A stretch of 64,000 nucleotides of DNA, taken from Cannabis sativa (lineage: Eukaryota; Streptophyta; Magnoliopsida; Rosales; Cannabaceae). Location: the NCBI RefSeq assembly GCF_029168945.1, contig NC_083602.1, positions 66,794,600-66,858,599 on the forward strand, written 5' to 3'. Of the stretch, positions 36,250-48,127 are shown in pieces. The notes under the pieces were generated by a model that saw only the letters and a list, made by a program, of their open reading frames with translations, ran no database searches and had not been told where the DNA came from. The position numbers and the translations under genes are program-made. Numbering within the stretch: the stretch's first letter is position 1; every line of letters begins with the position of its first letter.

Positions 36250-36876
36250 AAAATGGTGGGATCTAATTACATATCAAGAAATGTAAATGCGGTGTATGAT
36301 TTTGAAAATCGTATAGTTGTGACTTTCCTGCTTATACTGGGTCAAAAATATCGTGTATTTAAATATGTCTTTAATTATTGAATTTCGAGATGTCTCGAGA
36401 GAAACTTGATTGTAGTGATCCCAATAGCAAGCTGGGACCATTCTTCTTTCCGAGGTCGACAATGTATGTCTTACGTCGATTGCAGTTATAAAGAAATCTT
36501 CTGACTTGCCAGGATTATGAGCCTCACTCCTGTTAGTTGGATGAAGCTATTGGAAGTCTTCTCATAGCGAGATGGTCATCTCGCATACTTTTTCTTTGAT
36601 TCGATCTGACTTTTACACTTAGTTGCTCATTGCAAGCTAAGGTATGTGTCACTTTTCTCTGGTACCTCGCTATTCGCCTTTAGCAACATATGATTTCTCG
36701 TTAATACAATAAGTGCCGGTTTGTACATTGATTCCTCGCTTAAGACCTTACAGTCAGCGGGTTACCAATATACTCTAATACTTACGTAATTAATGAGTTA
36801 TTCCATAAAAAGATATTGCACAGATTCACATTCCTTTTATATTGACACGTGTCCTCCAGCTGAATTTCGAGTATAA
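36250..36876 (-). repeat. Element D 3' LTR fragment
   Basis: Minus strand: a polypurine tract TTTTTAAGGGGCAA ends at about 36880 and is followed by TGTTATACTCG, a plausible LTR start. The next bases include GGACACGTGTC and TATAAAAGG. No CA end is seen, so the LTR is partial. Its left limit is a guess. Confidence 0.55.
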
Positions 36877-37061
36877 CAATTGCCCCTTAAAAAGTTCTTT
36901 TTTAGTAAGAAGAGCTTTTTAATCATTACAGTGGGCATTTTCGTTAAGATCTTTTCTTGGAAAAAACACATCTTTTAGTTCTGGCGGCTGTACGGTTTCG
37001 AGAGATTATGAATCGCCTATTCATATTTTGCACAACTTCTAACCGTTAGATTTCTCGATCT

Positions 37062-37613
37062 TTGGCTTTCTTGTCACTGGACTTCGTGTATAAAAGGCAG
37101 CTCAAGCTTGTCATTTTTTCTGGCTCTTTAGTGAGATCCATTTTCAGAATGGATCATTTCCTTCCTACCAAAATGTCCCTTCTGAGTTTAGAAGTTTATC
37201 CTTCCAAACTCATAATACACAAATGCACCAACCAGTTTCCATTTGTTCCTACAGAATTCAAGCCTCAATTGGGGCCGGAAGCAATGGTTTCTAGGGTTGA
37301 GGAGCTTCTAACGAATCCAAACTAGGGGAACCCCGTAGCCCGCAATGGCCGATCCTCACAAGTGATCCCAGAGGGTACAAATCTTATGAGCGATCTCAAA
37401 GGTCCTCCTAAGGCTGATGAAGAATTCCAGAGGAAGATTGGCATGGTTTCAGGTGGATTTGGGAAGGAAGTTAGCGTGGTTTCTATCAGAGAATCCAGCC
37501 AACCCAAGACCCTAACCTGTGCCAGGAGATCTTTGCGTCTACCTCTCTCTGGTGTTGAGAATTTTCCTGAGGTTGGGAAAAAGATCTCGGCTTCAGGAAA
37601 TGGGATCTTTTGA
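37062..37613 (+). pseudogene. Antisense ORF in the Tat element, one in-frame stop
   Basis: A single frame runs for 183 codons from 37062 to a TGA at 37611-37613, broken by one TAG at 37323-37325. A likely start within it is MDHFLPTKMS at 37149. A TATA box, GTATAAAAGGC, lies at about 37088-37098, about 50 bp upstream. Past the stop come four 25-bp tandem repeats (37655-37760) and an AATACAATTGTATTTT region near 37895 that could act as a 3'-end signal. It is antisense to D and lies between pol and 3' LTR, where antisense extra ORFs of Tat elements are known to sit. I do not recognise the product. The protein is soluble-looking, with a KGPPKADEEFQRK segment. Confidence 0.45.
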
Positions 37614-37654
37614 TTATGAGGAGAATGAGGTCTGTGCAGAGACCAAGGCTCTAT

Positions 37655-37760
37655 ACGTGTAGTCGGACTTTCTCAAGCTATGTGTAGTCGGTCTTTCTTC
37701 GAGCAACGTGTAGACGATCTTTTTCAAGCTATATGCAGACGGTCTTTCTCGAGTTCATCG
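37655..37760 (+). repeat. Four about 25-bp tandem repeats
   Basis: Units start GTGTAGTCGG(A/T)CTTTCT and continue with CAAGCTAT or CGAGCAAC. Four copies are recognisable with substitutions. They follow the antisense ORF directly. Confidence 0.85.
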
Positions 37761-38654
37761 GCTTCCCCTCTCATCCTTTTCTTAGGAGAATGACTTAATG
37801 GTTTTCCCCTAGTGGCATTTTTGTAAAGACAATTTATAACTAGTCTTAGGTTTTTCTTATCTTAAATACCTTGTACTGTTTTCATTCGAACTTAATACAA
37901 TTGTATTTTCTTGCATTTTTATTCACAATGTAAACAACTATATTTTGATCAAATATATAGTACTTTTGGGTTTCTCCATTGCTCGTAATCTTCTTGTTTA
38001 AGTAGTTAGTAATCTGCTAAACTTTATGATTTTCGAGCAGCTGTCAATTCTGCCTCGCAATTGTAATTATAATCTGCCTTAAGCAAACTTAAATATAATT
38101 TAAGGATTTTATCACTTTGTATATTTTTAATTTGCTCGTATGAATAGTTATATTATCTATCCATTTTCTAGGTTCAAGTACTTTTATCAAGGCATCGTGA
38201 TGCCTCGTTTAGTATTTTCCTAGCTCGCGAGAAATGTTAGTATTCAGTTTTATACGCGAGTTATAACTTTTGATTTTTCTCTCCCGTCGGATAGGTTATA
38301 AATCAAAAATTATAGTTGTTTGATCCCTTCTTTGTCAAAAAAGTTTGATCAAGGTGTTATAACCATTTGACCCCTCTCTCGTCAAAAAGGTTTGGTCAGG
38401 GAGTTATAACGGTTCGACTCCACTTTCGTCAAAGAGATTTAGTCGAGAACCTTTGAATTTCAAAAAAAAAAAAATTGAAATGGCGGGTTTACATTATACA
38501 ATGTATTTCTAGATGAATTTCGGTTAGTCATACATAAATGCCCCTTAAGTAATTTTTAAAGAATGAAACTTTGTGATTACTTAATATAAATGATTCTCTT
38601 TATTCATAACTGAAATTTAAAGTTTACATCAGTAATGTGAGTTACATCATTTAT

Positions 38655-40040
38655 TTATTGATAGTAGGGTCGCAAATGTTCTACGTTCCAGTAGTTCTTT
38701 ATTAGCGAGTCATTAAGTCGAGCCAATTTAAAGACTCCGACTCTAACTACTACTTTGATGACATATGGACCCTCCCCATTCAGGTTGAACACTCCTGCTG
38801 ATGCATCTCTCGTATTTGCAAAGACTCGTCTTAACACCAAGTCTCCAACATTGAATAGTCTTTTCTTGACTTTTTTGTTGAAGTATCTTCTGACTCGGTG
38901 TTGGTATGTAGAGTTGGTGATTTGCGACTCAGATCATTTTTCCTCAAAAAGATCCAAGGATAATTTTAAAAGTTCCTGGTTTTCTTCTTGATTATAAAAC
39001 TCTCTTCTGCAAGTCAATATGTTCACTTCAACCGACAGCATCGCTTCCGAGCCAAATGCTAGCGAGAAAGGAGTGTGTCCCGTGGGTGTCTTGTTGGTAG
39101 TTATGTGGGCCCAGAGTACCTAAGGTAGCCTGTCAACCCATCTGCCTTTGGCAGCGTCTAGCTTCTTCTTGATAGTATCCTTTAGGGTTTTATTGACAGC
39201 TTCTACTTGTCCATTTTCCTGAGACCTGGATACTGACGAGAAGCTTTCGATAATTCTATTCCTCTCGTAGAATTCAGTGAAAAAGTTTCCATCAAATTGG
39301 GTTCCATTATCAGATACTATCTTCATGGGAATTCCAACCCTACAGATAATGTTCTTGACGACAATGTCAAGGACTTTCTTGTAGGTTATGGAGACGAGGG
39401 GCTTGGCCTCCGTCCATTTAGTGAAGAAGTCAACTACTACTACCGCAGACTTAGCTCCACCTCGCCCAGTGGGTAATGCCCCAATTAGATCGATCCCCCA
39501 TATAGAAAATGGGTAGGGCGAGGTGATCATTCTAAGTTCTGTTGGCGGTACGCGAGGTATATGTGAAAACCTCTGACACTTATCACATTTATTAACAAAC
39601 TCATGTGTGTCCTTATTGATCGTTGGTCAGTAAAATCCTTGTCTAATGATCTTTATAGACAGACTTTGCCAACTCGAATGATCCCCACAGAAGCCTTCAT
39701 GAATTTCTCTAATGATTTTGTTTTCTTCTGCGGGCAGAACACACCGAAGTAGGGGCATTGAATACCCTCTTCTATATAGTTTGCCTTCGATCATTGTGTA
39801 GCGAGGCACTGAATACAATAGTTTTCGTGCCTCGTTTTTATCATTTGGAAGTTGCACGTCAAGTAAATAATTGATAATAGGCGTCATCCATGTTGGAAAG
39901 CTATCTATCATCTCGACGTCTTCAGTTTCACATATACTTGGCTCGCTCAGCATCTCTACCAGAACCAGATTTAGCTCATCCAGGTCATTTTGCGAGGCAA
40001 CCTTTGCTAAGGCATCGGTGTTCGAGTTTTGTTCTCTCAA
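38655..40040 (-). pseudogene. Element D integrase
   Basis: Integrase joins the DNA copy to the genome. The frame 40040-39627 ends with the first part of the HHCC zinc finger (IREIHEGFCGDHS). A TGA replaces the conserved Trp of GFYWPT at about 39626. The second half of the finger (CDKCQRF) lies near 39575. The core follows at 39530-39120 with WGIDLIG, VVVVDFFTKW, SDNGTQFD and the ENGQVEAVNK block carrying the catalytic Glu; all three DDE positions are visible. The C-terminal tail (38840-38655: EGPYVIKVV, then WNVEHLRPYY) is in another frame. This is a nearly complete but disrupted gypsy integrase. Confidence 0.9.
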
Positions 40041-40097
40041 AGTTTGTTCGATTTTAAAGTAATCGAATCTTTCTAAGTTCTTTTGAACTTTCTCTAA

Positions 40098-41011
40098 TTA
40101 CTTTGCCATTTTTAAGCCTTTGGCCTGGTATTCCCCGAAGACCTGGTTCACGATCAGCTGCGAATCACTATGACAAAAGAGATTTTTGACTTTCAAGGCC
40201 TCTACTATCTTTAAGTCGGCGATCAAGGCTTCATATTCAGCCTCTTGTTTGGATGCGTCAAATCGGAACCTCAGAGCATAGTGAAACTTAAAGCCTTCTG
40301 GTAATATTAATATTACCCCTGCACACCCGAAACTTGTTCGTTGGATGCGCCATCGACAAATAACTTCCAAGTTTCTGCGTCTCGCTAATCAGGTGGGATT
40401 TCTTCTAGAGTTATACCTTCTATCAAGAAGTCAGCTAAAGCTTGGCCCTTGATGGATGTTCGAGGATGGTATGTTATGTCGAACTGTCCCAGTTCAATTA
40501 ACCATTTTATCAATCTTCCAGAAGCATCTAGTTTTGATGAAACTTGTCTCAAGGGCTGATGGATTAACACTTTTATGGGGTGAGCCTAGAAGTATGGTCG
40601 TAGTTTGCGAGACGCGTGGATTAGCCATAACACAAGTTTTTCTAGAGGGGGATATCTGGATTATGCCCCTAGTAACCTTTTACTTACGTAGTAAATAGGT
40701 TGCTGGTGCTTACCTTCTTCTCGCACTATAGATGCACTAATCGCATCTTCCGAGATGGCTAAATAAAGAAATAACGTCTCTCCATTTATTGGCTTCGCCA
40801 AAACTGAAGGCATTACAAGATGCCCTTTTATGCTCTGAAAGGCCTCTTCGCACTCTTTTTTCCACTCGAAATTTTTTTGCCTCACAACATGTTGAAGAAC
40901 GGCACACGCTTGTCGGTTGACTTTGAAATGAACCTGTTAAGTGCCGTCATTCTTCTTGTCAGGGCCTATACTTCCTTAGGCTTTGTTGGGGATGGCATGT
41001 CTATTAATGCC
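40098..41011 (-). pseudogene. Element D end of RT, RNase H and second RNase H
   Basis: From 41011 the reading shows an LIDMPSP-TKPKEV block and NRFISKSTDK of the RT thumb, with a stop between them. At 40885-40661 comes the first RNase H (FEWKKECEEAFQSIK, then YVSKRLLG); 40570-40385 continues it (LIKWLIELGQFDITY). The Tat-type second RNase H follows at 40370-40098 (GCAGVILILPEG, EAEYEALIADLKIV, HSDSQLIVNQV). Frames change several times. The block continues directly from 52265 across the B insertion. Confidence 0.87.
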
Positions 41012-42216
41012 TGTTACGAAAATTAAGAACAGTACACAAGTATACGTAATCAAGAAGTAAACTCACGCGAGTGAGGTCGAACCACAGGGAATTGGATTAA
41101 CTACCACTAAATTATACTTATGATTCTATTTGGCAAATCGATAATGTTCAAGATTTTAACAGAATAAAAGAAATTCAAGAAACTTAAAGAAACAAGTGAA
41201 TATTAATCAAAATGAGAGATTAGGGAGGAGAATCCTGTTGTTAGTTTACCACAATTGTTAATGCCTAATTGTTATCCTTTTCTTGAAGTGAATGACAGAT
41301 TATAAATTAACCTAACTCTTTTCAGATCTTTTAGGTTCTAAATCACATGTTCTTTAATTAATCTCTTTATTAAACTAACATGAAATCAGCATTAAGCAAT
41401 AATCCAATTGTCACAAAGGCTATGCAAATACTCTCGTTTCACATCAAAACCTAGATTATCCACTTTTAGCATTCTCAATTCTCACTTTTCAGATTTTGAA
41501 TTGAGATCATAAAACATGTAGAAGGTGATCAAGCTTACACATGGAATTAAGCACAAATATAGATAATTTCACAAATCAAGACTGAAGGAATGGCAATTAT
41601 TCATTAACTAGGCAAAACTTAAAACAACATTCATCATTCTCCCTAAATAGGAGTTTAGCTCAAAACATCCATAATCAAATCCATAATTAACATTGAAACA
41701 GAAAATAGCATAGAAAAATTAAAGAGAAGAGAAAGAACTAGTTGAAGCAATTGATCCAGGTCGCCACAAGCCGCTCTTCTAGCCTCCTTCTTTGTTTCTA
41801 GGGCTCCAAATCTGAATAATCCCTAATTTTTGCGAACTCCATCTATTTAAACCAAGTCTCATCCTTAAAATTCGCGAAATTACGAAACTGCCCAAAAATC
41901 TCGTCACTGGGTCCCCGTCGCGACTGGAAATGCCCCCGTCGCGACGGGGTTAAACTTTGAAACTTCGAGATTTTCTCTGCCAGTTCCCGTCGCGACTCGC
42001 ATGTTCCCCGTCGCGACTGGAACAGGCAGCGACACAATTATTGGTTTTTCTTCTCAATTCTTTCACCATGCGTCATCAATTCTTATACATACTTTCTTTA
42101 AACACCCGAGGACCTGAAACAAAAGAATCAAGCGTAATATAGCCCTAAAACTAGAAACAAAGAGTGAAAACTAACAGAAAATATGACCCAAAACTTAGAC
42201 TAATTTTAGCGTAACA
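41012..42216 (-). repeat. B 3' LTR
   Basis: 1,205 bp, beginning (plus view) TGTTACGAAAATT and ending TTAGCGTAACA. It holds the GTCGCGAC array at about 41913-42024. Confidence 0.93.
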
Positions 42217-43063
42217 AATTCCCCCAAACTAGATCTTTACTCGCCGTCGAGTAAAGCTAAAACTCAAACTAAAATTAACAAATGTAATAGATAACTAAAC
42301 CTTCCAATGATTGAACTACCACTACCATCTGGACAACTTCAAGCAAATCAAAAACCAGAATTTCAACTCAATAACTCTAAGAATTAACTTGGATGCACAG
42401 TTCAGAAGTAAGCAATTCATATAGACACAAAACACCTCTTTTGACACCCGTATCATACCCATTCTACACTCTCCGACATTCTGCTAACCCGTGTTCAATA
42501 AGCTTGAACGACATACCTTTCTCCACCAATGTTGAAAATTCTTGCTCGGAATCAAAAGGTCTTTTTCGGTTATAATAGCATGGCTTAGGTAAAACGGGTA
42601 GATGAGAAGTCATTTAGGCTACATTATACCATCAGCAAAATTATACCAAACAAGCACCCACAATTATCCATTTTTTTTTCATCCCAAAGTTATAAATTGT
42701 AAGAGATTACACTTTTCTGTTTTGTGTGCCTACCTAATTGTTCACATTTGTTTTCTCAAGAAGAATTTATCACATTTATTTATGTTTTTGTTTTTTTTTT
42801 TGTCTCTTCTTCTTTTCTTCTTTCTTTTTACTGTAAAGGCACATCACATAACAACTATTTTTGTTTTCCGATCTCTTACTTTCAAAATTATTCCCCACTT
42901 ACAACACTCCATTTCCCCCAAACTTGATTAAAAGCTTATGGCATAATAAGGTATGTTGAGGATGAAAGTAGTTAAGGATATCGAATTAAGCTTAGTTAAG
43001 TGGTGAAAATTTTGAAACAGGTTAAGGCTCAACTTTGGGTATACTAGGATAAAACTTTTTAGG

Positions 43064-44332
43064 TGTTGCTAAAAATTATAATCACTACGCAAGTATACGC
43101 AATCAAGTAGTAAACTCACACAGGTGAGGTCGAACCACAGGGAATTGGACTAATTACTACTAAATTATACTATTGATTCTATCTGGTAAAAGAATACTTT
43201 TTTTATGAATTAAATAAGACAATTCAGAAAATTAAAAATAACAAAGTAAGATTAATCAAGATAAGAAAATAGGGAGATGAATCCTATTGTTAAGTTACCA
43301 ATGTTAATGATTAAATGCTATCCTTCTCTTGAAGTGAATGACAGATTATGAATTAACCTAGCTCTTTTCAGATCTTCTAGGTTCTAAATCTCATGTTCTC
43401 TAATTAATCTCTTAATTAAACCAACTTGAAATCAGCATTAAGCAATAATCCAAATGTCACAAAGGCTATGTAAATACTTTCGTTTCACATCAAAACCTAG
43501 ACTATCCAATTTTAGCATTCTCAATTCTCACTTTTCAGATTTTGAATTGAGATCATAAAACATGTAAAAGGTGATCAATCTTGCACATGGAAATTAAACA
43601 CAAATATGAATAGTGTTCACAATCAAGATGGAGGAATGGCAATTAATCATTAACTAGGAAAACTTAAACAACATTCATCATTCTCCCTAAATAGGAGTTT
43701 AGTTCAAAACATCCATAATCAAATCCATAATTAACATTGAAATAGAAAAGAACATAGAAAAATTAAAGAGAAGAGAAAGAACTAGTTGAAGCAATCGATT
43801 CGGGTCCCCACAAGCCGCTCTTCTAGCCTCCTCCTTTGTTTCTAGGGTTCCAATTCTGAATCCTCTCTATTTTTCACGAACCCTTGCTATTTAAACCAAT
43901 TCTCATCTTCAAAATTCGTGAAATTACGAAATTGCCCAAAAATCCCGTCAACAGGGTCCCCGTCGCATCGGCAGCCATCCCCGTCGCGACGGGGTTGAGC
44001 AGAGAATTTTCGAAGATTTTCTGTCAGTTCCCGTCGCGACTGGCAAATCCCCCCGTCGCGACGGGAGTTCAGCATTGAATTTTTGAAACTTTCTGTAAGT
44101 TCCCGTCGCGACTGGCAAATCCCCCGTCGCGACGGGAATAGGCAGAAACACCAATTTTGGTTTTTCTTCTCGATTCTTTCACCGTTTTTCCTCAATTCTT
44201 GTACATACTTTCTTTAAATGCCTGAGGACCTGAAACAAAAGAATCAAGCGTAATATAGCCCTAAAACTAAAAACAAAGAGTGAAAACTAACCGAAAATAC
44301 GACCCGAAACTTAGACTAATTCTAGCCTAACA
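43064..44332 (-). repeat. C 3' LTR
   Basis: 1,269 bp, from TGTTGCTAAAAATT to CTAGCCTAACA (plus view). GTCGCGAC array at about 43958-44136, in which one unit is altered compared with the 5' LTR. Confidence 0.95.
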
Positions 44333-44347
44333 AATTCCCCCAAACTA
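44333..44347 (-). other. C polypurine tract
   Basis: Minus strand TAGTTTGGGGGAATTT directly before the 3' LTR; B has the same at 42217-42231. Confidence 0.85.
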
Positions 44348-45520
44348 GATTCTTACTCGCCCTCGAGTAAGATGAATGCTACTAACTACTAACTACGCTA
44401 TCAGATAATCATAATACTACTGCCTCATGTGATGTTCTCTTCTATTGCTCAAACTAGAATTTCAATTCTACCAACTCTAACAATTAATTTAGATGCTCGG
44501 TTTATAACACTATGTACAACTGCAAAAATTTATTCAAATGTGAAACATTGTTATAAAAGTTTTACTCTTTCTAACAGTTCCACAACCCGATAACTCATAA
44601 GCTTGCATGCTTACCTTTCTCCACTAATGTTGACAGTATTCTTTGGAATCATTAGGTCTTTTCAAGGCTTTAGGTAGTATGGCTCAGATATTCAGGGATA
44701 GGCAAAAGACAATTTTGGCTCAAGATATCATAGGCACACAAACGAAACCCACAAGCTTCTTACTTTTCTTTCTTCTAAGATCCCATAATATTCCCAGATT
44801 TACCAAGATTGATAGAAGACGTCTCTATTATTTTTCAACATCACTGAATTTTTTTTTTTTTTTCACACATATTTTTACTTTTTATTGTGTTTTTTTTTTC
44901 ATCATATTTCATTTTTTTTTCAGTGACATTGAATTACACAATTTTCCTCTTCTCAATCTTACAAGTTTTTTTTTCTCCCTCTCACTATTTCCTCACACTA
45001 AATGTTTCTCCTCCCCCAAACTAATTATGTAGCTTATGATATCATGGATAACATGGTGAAGAAAAATTAATAGTGTGGTTGCAATTTTTCAAATCGATGG
45101 GTGAAAAACATAATAGGTTTAGGCTCAAAAGGTTAACTATGGATACATCTTATTACGGTAGGCTTGAAAGGCTCAAACTATCCAACAAATGCCTAAATCA
45201 TATTCCAATTGAACACTATCAAGGATTTCGTCTCAAAAGAATAAACATGCAAGTTCTAAGCTATCCTGTCAATCTTACCACAAACCATAGTAAAACAATT
45301 ATAACAATTTTCACAGATTGAGTATTTGCAGATAAACACAGGTTTCTAAGCATCCAAACTAATTCAAAGAGTTAACAGAATCAAGCACACAGTTATTTTG
45401 CAATTTCAGATCACATCACACTAATCAGCAGTATACAACTATCGTCAAGCTTATTGCCATTCCTTAACTAAAATAAAAAAAAACTAAAATAATTAAAGTG
45501 CAGAATTTAAAAATTTTAAG
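44348..45520 (-). other. C non-coding spacer between gag and 3' LTR
   Basis: About 1.2 kb without recognisable coding sequence, where pol would lie in an autonomous relative. It has T-rich runs (44850-44970, plus view) and an inverted CTTACTCG..CGAGTAAG motif at about 44353-44371. The matching spacer of B lies at 42232-43058 and 49401-49780 and is equally non-coding. Confidence 0.7.
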
Positions 45521-45592
45521 TCTCTCCCCCCAAACTAAACATGACATTGTCCCCAATGTGCTATTATACTCAAGGTGAGAAGGACTTACCTG
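45521..45592 (-). promoter_or_regulatory. C post-gag module: splice donor, hairpin, second polypurine tract
   Basis: Minus strand: TTCAG/GTAAGT about ten bases after the gag stop, then CACATTGGGGACAATGT (an inverted repeat with a GGGA loop), then AGTTTGGGGGGAGAG, a polypurine tract. The same order follows the ORF of B (49781-49855). Function is inferred from motif only. Confidence 0.6.
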
Positions 45593-45600
45593 AACCCCCA

Positions 45601-47982
45601 TCAGAAGGGGTTGGGCGGACCCTTTTCATCCAAAAGAGCCCTCGTACTAAATGAAGAAAATTTACCACCAATCGTGTTGATTTCAGAGTTTCGCACAAGA
45701 GTAAGCTCACCTTCAGAACTACCACACATCAATCTTTTCCAATGACGCCGAATCGTTCGAAGTCGCTCTTTAGGCTTTGCTTTCTTCTTATCAGCTTTAA
45801 CAAAAGAACCCTTCACCATCTCAATCTTGCAACAGGTAGGAATGTCGGTTGGGGCAAAAACATTAAAATTGACCTCTTCATCTTGCACTCTCAACTTTAA
45901 CTCTCCCTTTTGAACATCTATTAATGCTCGGCCTGTGGCTAAGAATGGTCTTCCCAAAATAATGGGAATAGTTGAATCTTCCTCCATATCAAGAATTAGG
46001 AAATCAGCAGGGAAGATAAACTTACCAACCTTCACCAGTACATCTTCAATTATCCCACGAGGATGAGTCAAAGAACGATCCGCTAGTTGTAAAGTCACTG
46101 TTGTGGGCTTTGCTTTTCCCAATCCTAGCCTTTTGAAGACAGACAAGGGCATTAGATTAATGCTTGCTCCCAGATCACATAGAGCTTTAGTTTCCACCGA
46201 ACCCCCTATAGAGCATGGAATATTGAAACTACCCGGATCTTTAAGCTTGGGCGGTAGTTTCTTTTGCAAAATGGCGCTACACTCCTCAGTTAATGCCACT
46301 GTTTCATAGTCCTCCAATTTTCTCTTCTTAGACAATATCTCCTTCATGAACTTCACATAACGGGGCATTTGTTCCAAGGCTTCGGCAAAAGGAATGTTGA
46401 TGTGTAATCTTTTGAAGACCTCTAGAAATTTTGTGAACTGCTTGTCTAGATTGGTCTTTCGGAGTCTTTGAGGATAGGGTATTTTCACATGATGATCAAT
46501 ATTGATTGGTGGAGACTGTTGTGGTGGTGCTGGACTATCAGTAATCTTCTTATCTGATGATGCTTGAGTTGGTGCTGTTTGATCTTTAATCTCTTCATCC
46601 ACTGGTTGTATCATCTCAGGCCCATCATATTTCTTTCCACTCCTTAAGGAAATTGCTTTACATTGTTCTCTTCCTTTTGCATCATTAGTGCTAGGCGAAT
46701 TTCCTTGAGCTTGTTTTTCCACTTGAGTAGCCAATTGTTCCATTTTAGTTTCTAGAGTTTTAATAGAGGCTCTAGTTTCCATCATGAATTGGAGCAATAA
46801 ATCAGCTTGGATAGTGGAGCCTCCACTAGAACTTTGTTGTTGCAGCTGTTGTTGGTTTTGTTGGGGCTGGTTTCTCTGCTGGTAGAACCCCTGTTGGTTG
46901 TGCCCATAATTATTGTTTTGGGAATAGTTTCCAATGGCTTTTGCTTGATCCATTGGCAAATCATCCACATCTGCCTGACACTCAGAAAAGTGATGGGGAC
47001 CTCCACATATCTCACAAACCACTTGAGCTTGTTTGGCTTGCACTGCGATCAGCTTTGTTAGGGCCTCAACCTGAGCTGTCAGCTTTGTAATGGCATCAAC
47101 CTCTAACACACCAGCTACCTTCTTAGATTGACTCCTTTCAGTTGGCCACTGCTGGTTGTTTAGAGCCATCTCCTCCAATAGATCATACGCCTCATTAGCA
47201 CTCTTTCTCATAAAGGCTCCGCCAGCTGCTGCATCTATTAGAGTTCTAGTGTTACCAACCAACCCGTTATAGAAATTATGAACCAGCATCCACTTCTCAA
47301 TACCATGATGAGGACACTTTCTGATTAAGTCCTTGAACCTCTCCCAAGACTCATAGAGAGACTCATTCTCTTGTTGACAGAAATTGTTGATCTCTCCTCG
47401 CAGCTTAGCAGACTTTGCTGGGGGAAAGAACTTAGACAGAAATTTAGTTGCTAAGTCTGTCCATGTTGCTATGGAATTTGGTGGCAAGGAGATTAACCAA
47501 CTCTTGGCTCTTTCTCTAAGTGAGAATGGAAACAGTCTCAAACGAATGGCATCATCACTAACTCCATTGACTTTAAAAGTCTCACAAAGTTCCATGAAGT
47601 TCGAGAGATGCAGATTAGGATCTTCAGAAGGGAGGCCACCAAACTGAACTGAAGACTGCACCATTTGAAGTATGGCAGGTTTGATCTCAAAGTTATTCGC
47701 ATCCACTGCCGGTGGCCTGATACATGACTGCACTCCCGTCAGAGTAGGGAGAATGTAATCTCTCAAGCTACGGCCATTAGCTTGGTCTTCCACGGCGCCT
47801 CCATTATTACCGTTATTACCCCCATTGTTTCCAGCATTATTGTTCACATTGGCAGCCATGATTTCTGATGTTTCAGCAGTTGCTGAAACTCTTTCTTGCC
47901 TCTTGTTCTTTCGATTCCTCCTGCAAGTTTTCTCGATTTCAGGATCAACTGGTAATATGACTGCTTGTCCTTGACGGCGCAT
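45601..47982 (-). CDS. C gag-protease polyprotein (793 aa), intact
   Basis: A Ty3/gypsy gag with fused aspartic protease, forming the particle and processing it. Residues 1-35 are basic. An Asn/Gly-rich spacer lies at 45-63. The retrotransposon gag domain is about 120-245 ([14 protein letters not shown], then [19 protein letters not shown]). A zinc knuckle [13 protein letters not shown] is at 323-335. A Gln-rich stretch (360-385) precedes a probable coiled coil (395-425). The protease has CDLGAS at 602-607 and ILGRPFL at 675-681; the Asp-Leu-Gly-Ala-Ser form is usual in Athila elements. The frame ends soon after a basic tail, without RT. The start at 47982 precedes all gag motifs. A C/T-rich stretch and ACTTCAG just upstream and TTCAG/GTAAGT just after the stop look like splice sites. 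Confidence 0.92.
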   Translation of the reverse strand: MRRQGQAVILPVDPEIEKTCRRNRKNKRQERVSATAETSEIMAANVNNNAGNNGGNNGNNGGAVEDQANGRSLRDYILPTLTGVQSCIRPPAVDANNFEIKPAILQMVQSSVQFGGLPSEDPNLHLSNFMELCETFKVNGVSDDAIRLRLFPFSLRERAKSWLISLPPNSIATWTDLATKFLSKFFPPAKSAKLRGEINNFCQQENESLYESWERFKDLIRKCPHHGIEKWMLVHNFYNGLVGNTRTLIDAAAGGAFMRKSANEAYDLLEEMALNNQQWPTERSQSKKVAGVLEVDAITKLTAQVEALTKLIAVQAKQAQVVCEICGGPHHFSECQADVDDLPMDQAKAIGNYSQNNNYGHNQQGFYQQRNQPQQNQQQLQQQSSSGGSTIQADLLLQFMMETRASIKTLETKMEQLATQVEKQAQGNSPSTNDAKGREQCKAISLRSGKKYDGPEMIQPVDEEIKDQTAPTQASSDKKITDSPAPPQQSPPINIDHHVKIPYPQRLRKTNLDKQFTKFLEVFKRLHINIPFAEALEQMPRYVKFMKEILSKKRKLEDYETVALTEECSAILQKKLPPKLKDPGSFNIPCSIGGSVETKALCDLGASINLMPLSVFKRLGLGKAKPTTVTLQLADRSLTHPRGIIEDVLVKVGKFIFPADFLILDMEEDSTIPIILGRPFLATGRALIDVQKGELKLRVQDEEVNFNVFAPTDIPTCCKIEMVKGSFVKADKKKAKPKERLRTIRRHWKRLMCGSSEGELTLVRNSEINTIGGKFSSFSTRALLDEKGPPNPF

Positions 47983-48104
47983 ACACTTAGGATTCCTGAA
48001 GTAGATAAAGAAAATATTGCAAGAAAAAGATTAGTAATTAGCAAGAAAAATAAACCAAAGTAGAAGTTAGTATAATTTTGTGTAATATTAATCTTTATAC
48101 AATT

Positions 48105-48121
48105 CCCCGGCAACGGCGCCA
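48105..48121 (-). other. C primer-binding site
   Basis: Minus strand TGGCGCCGTTGCCGGGG, the Athila-type site, next to the 5' LTR. Confidence 0.92.
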
Positions 48122-48127
48122 AAAACT

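Noticed and set aside
42602..42931. 109-codon Phe/Leu-rich frame in B as a membrane protein
   Set aside because: The hydrophobicity comes from T-rich low-complexity DNA; it is antisense to the element with no conserved counterpart in C.
43958..44136. CRISPR-like array from repeated CCCGTCGCGAC
   Set aside because: Units are palindromic, irregularly spaced, eukaryotic LTR sequence without cas genes.
43887..44195. Arg-rich minus-strand frame in the C LTRs (and copies in B)
   Set aside because: Translation of the GTCGCGAC array; its length changes with unit number and no protein family fits.
46103..47647. Plus-strand open frames opposite the gag of C
   Set aside because: Shadows of the 793-codon gag-protease frame; no independent motifs.
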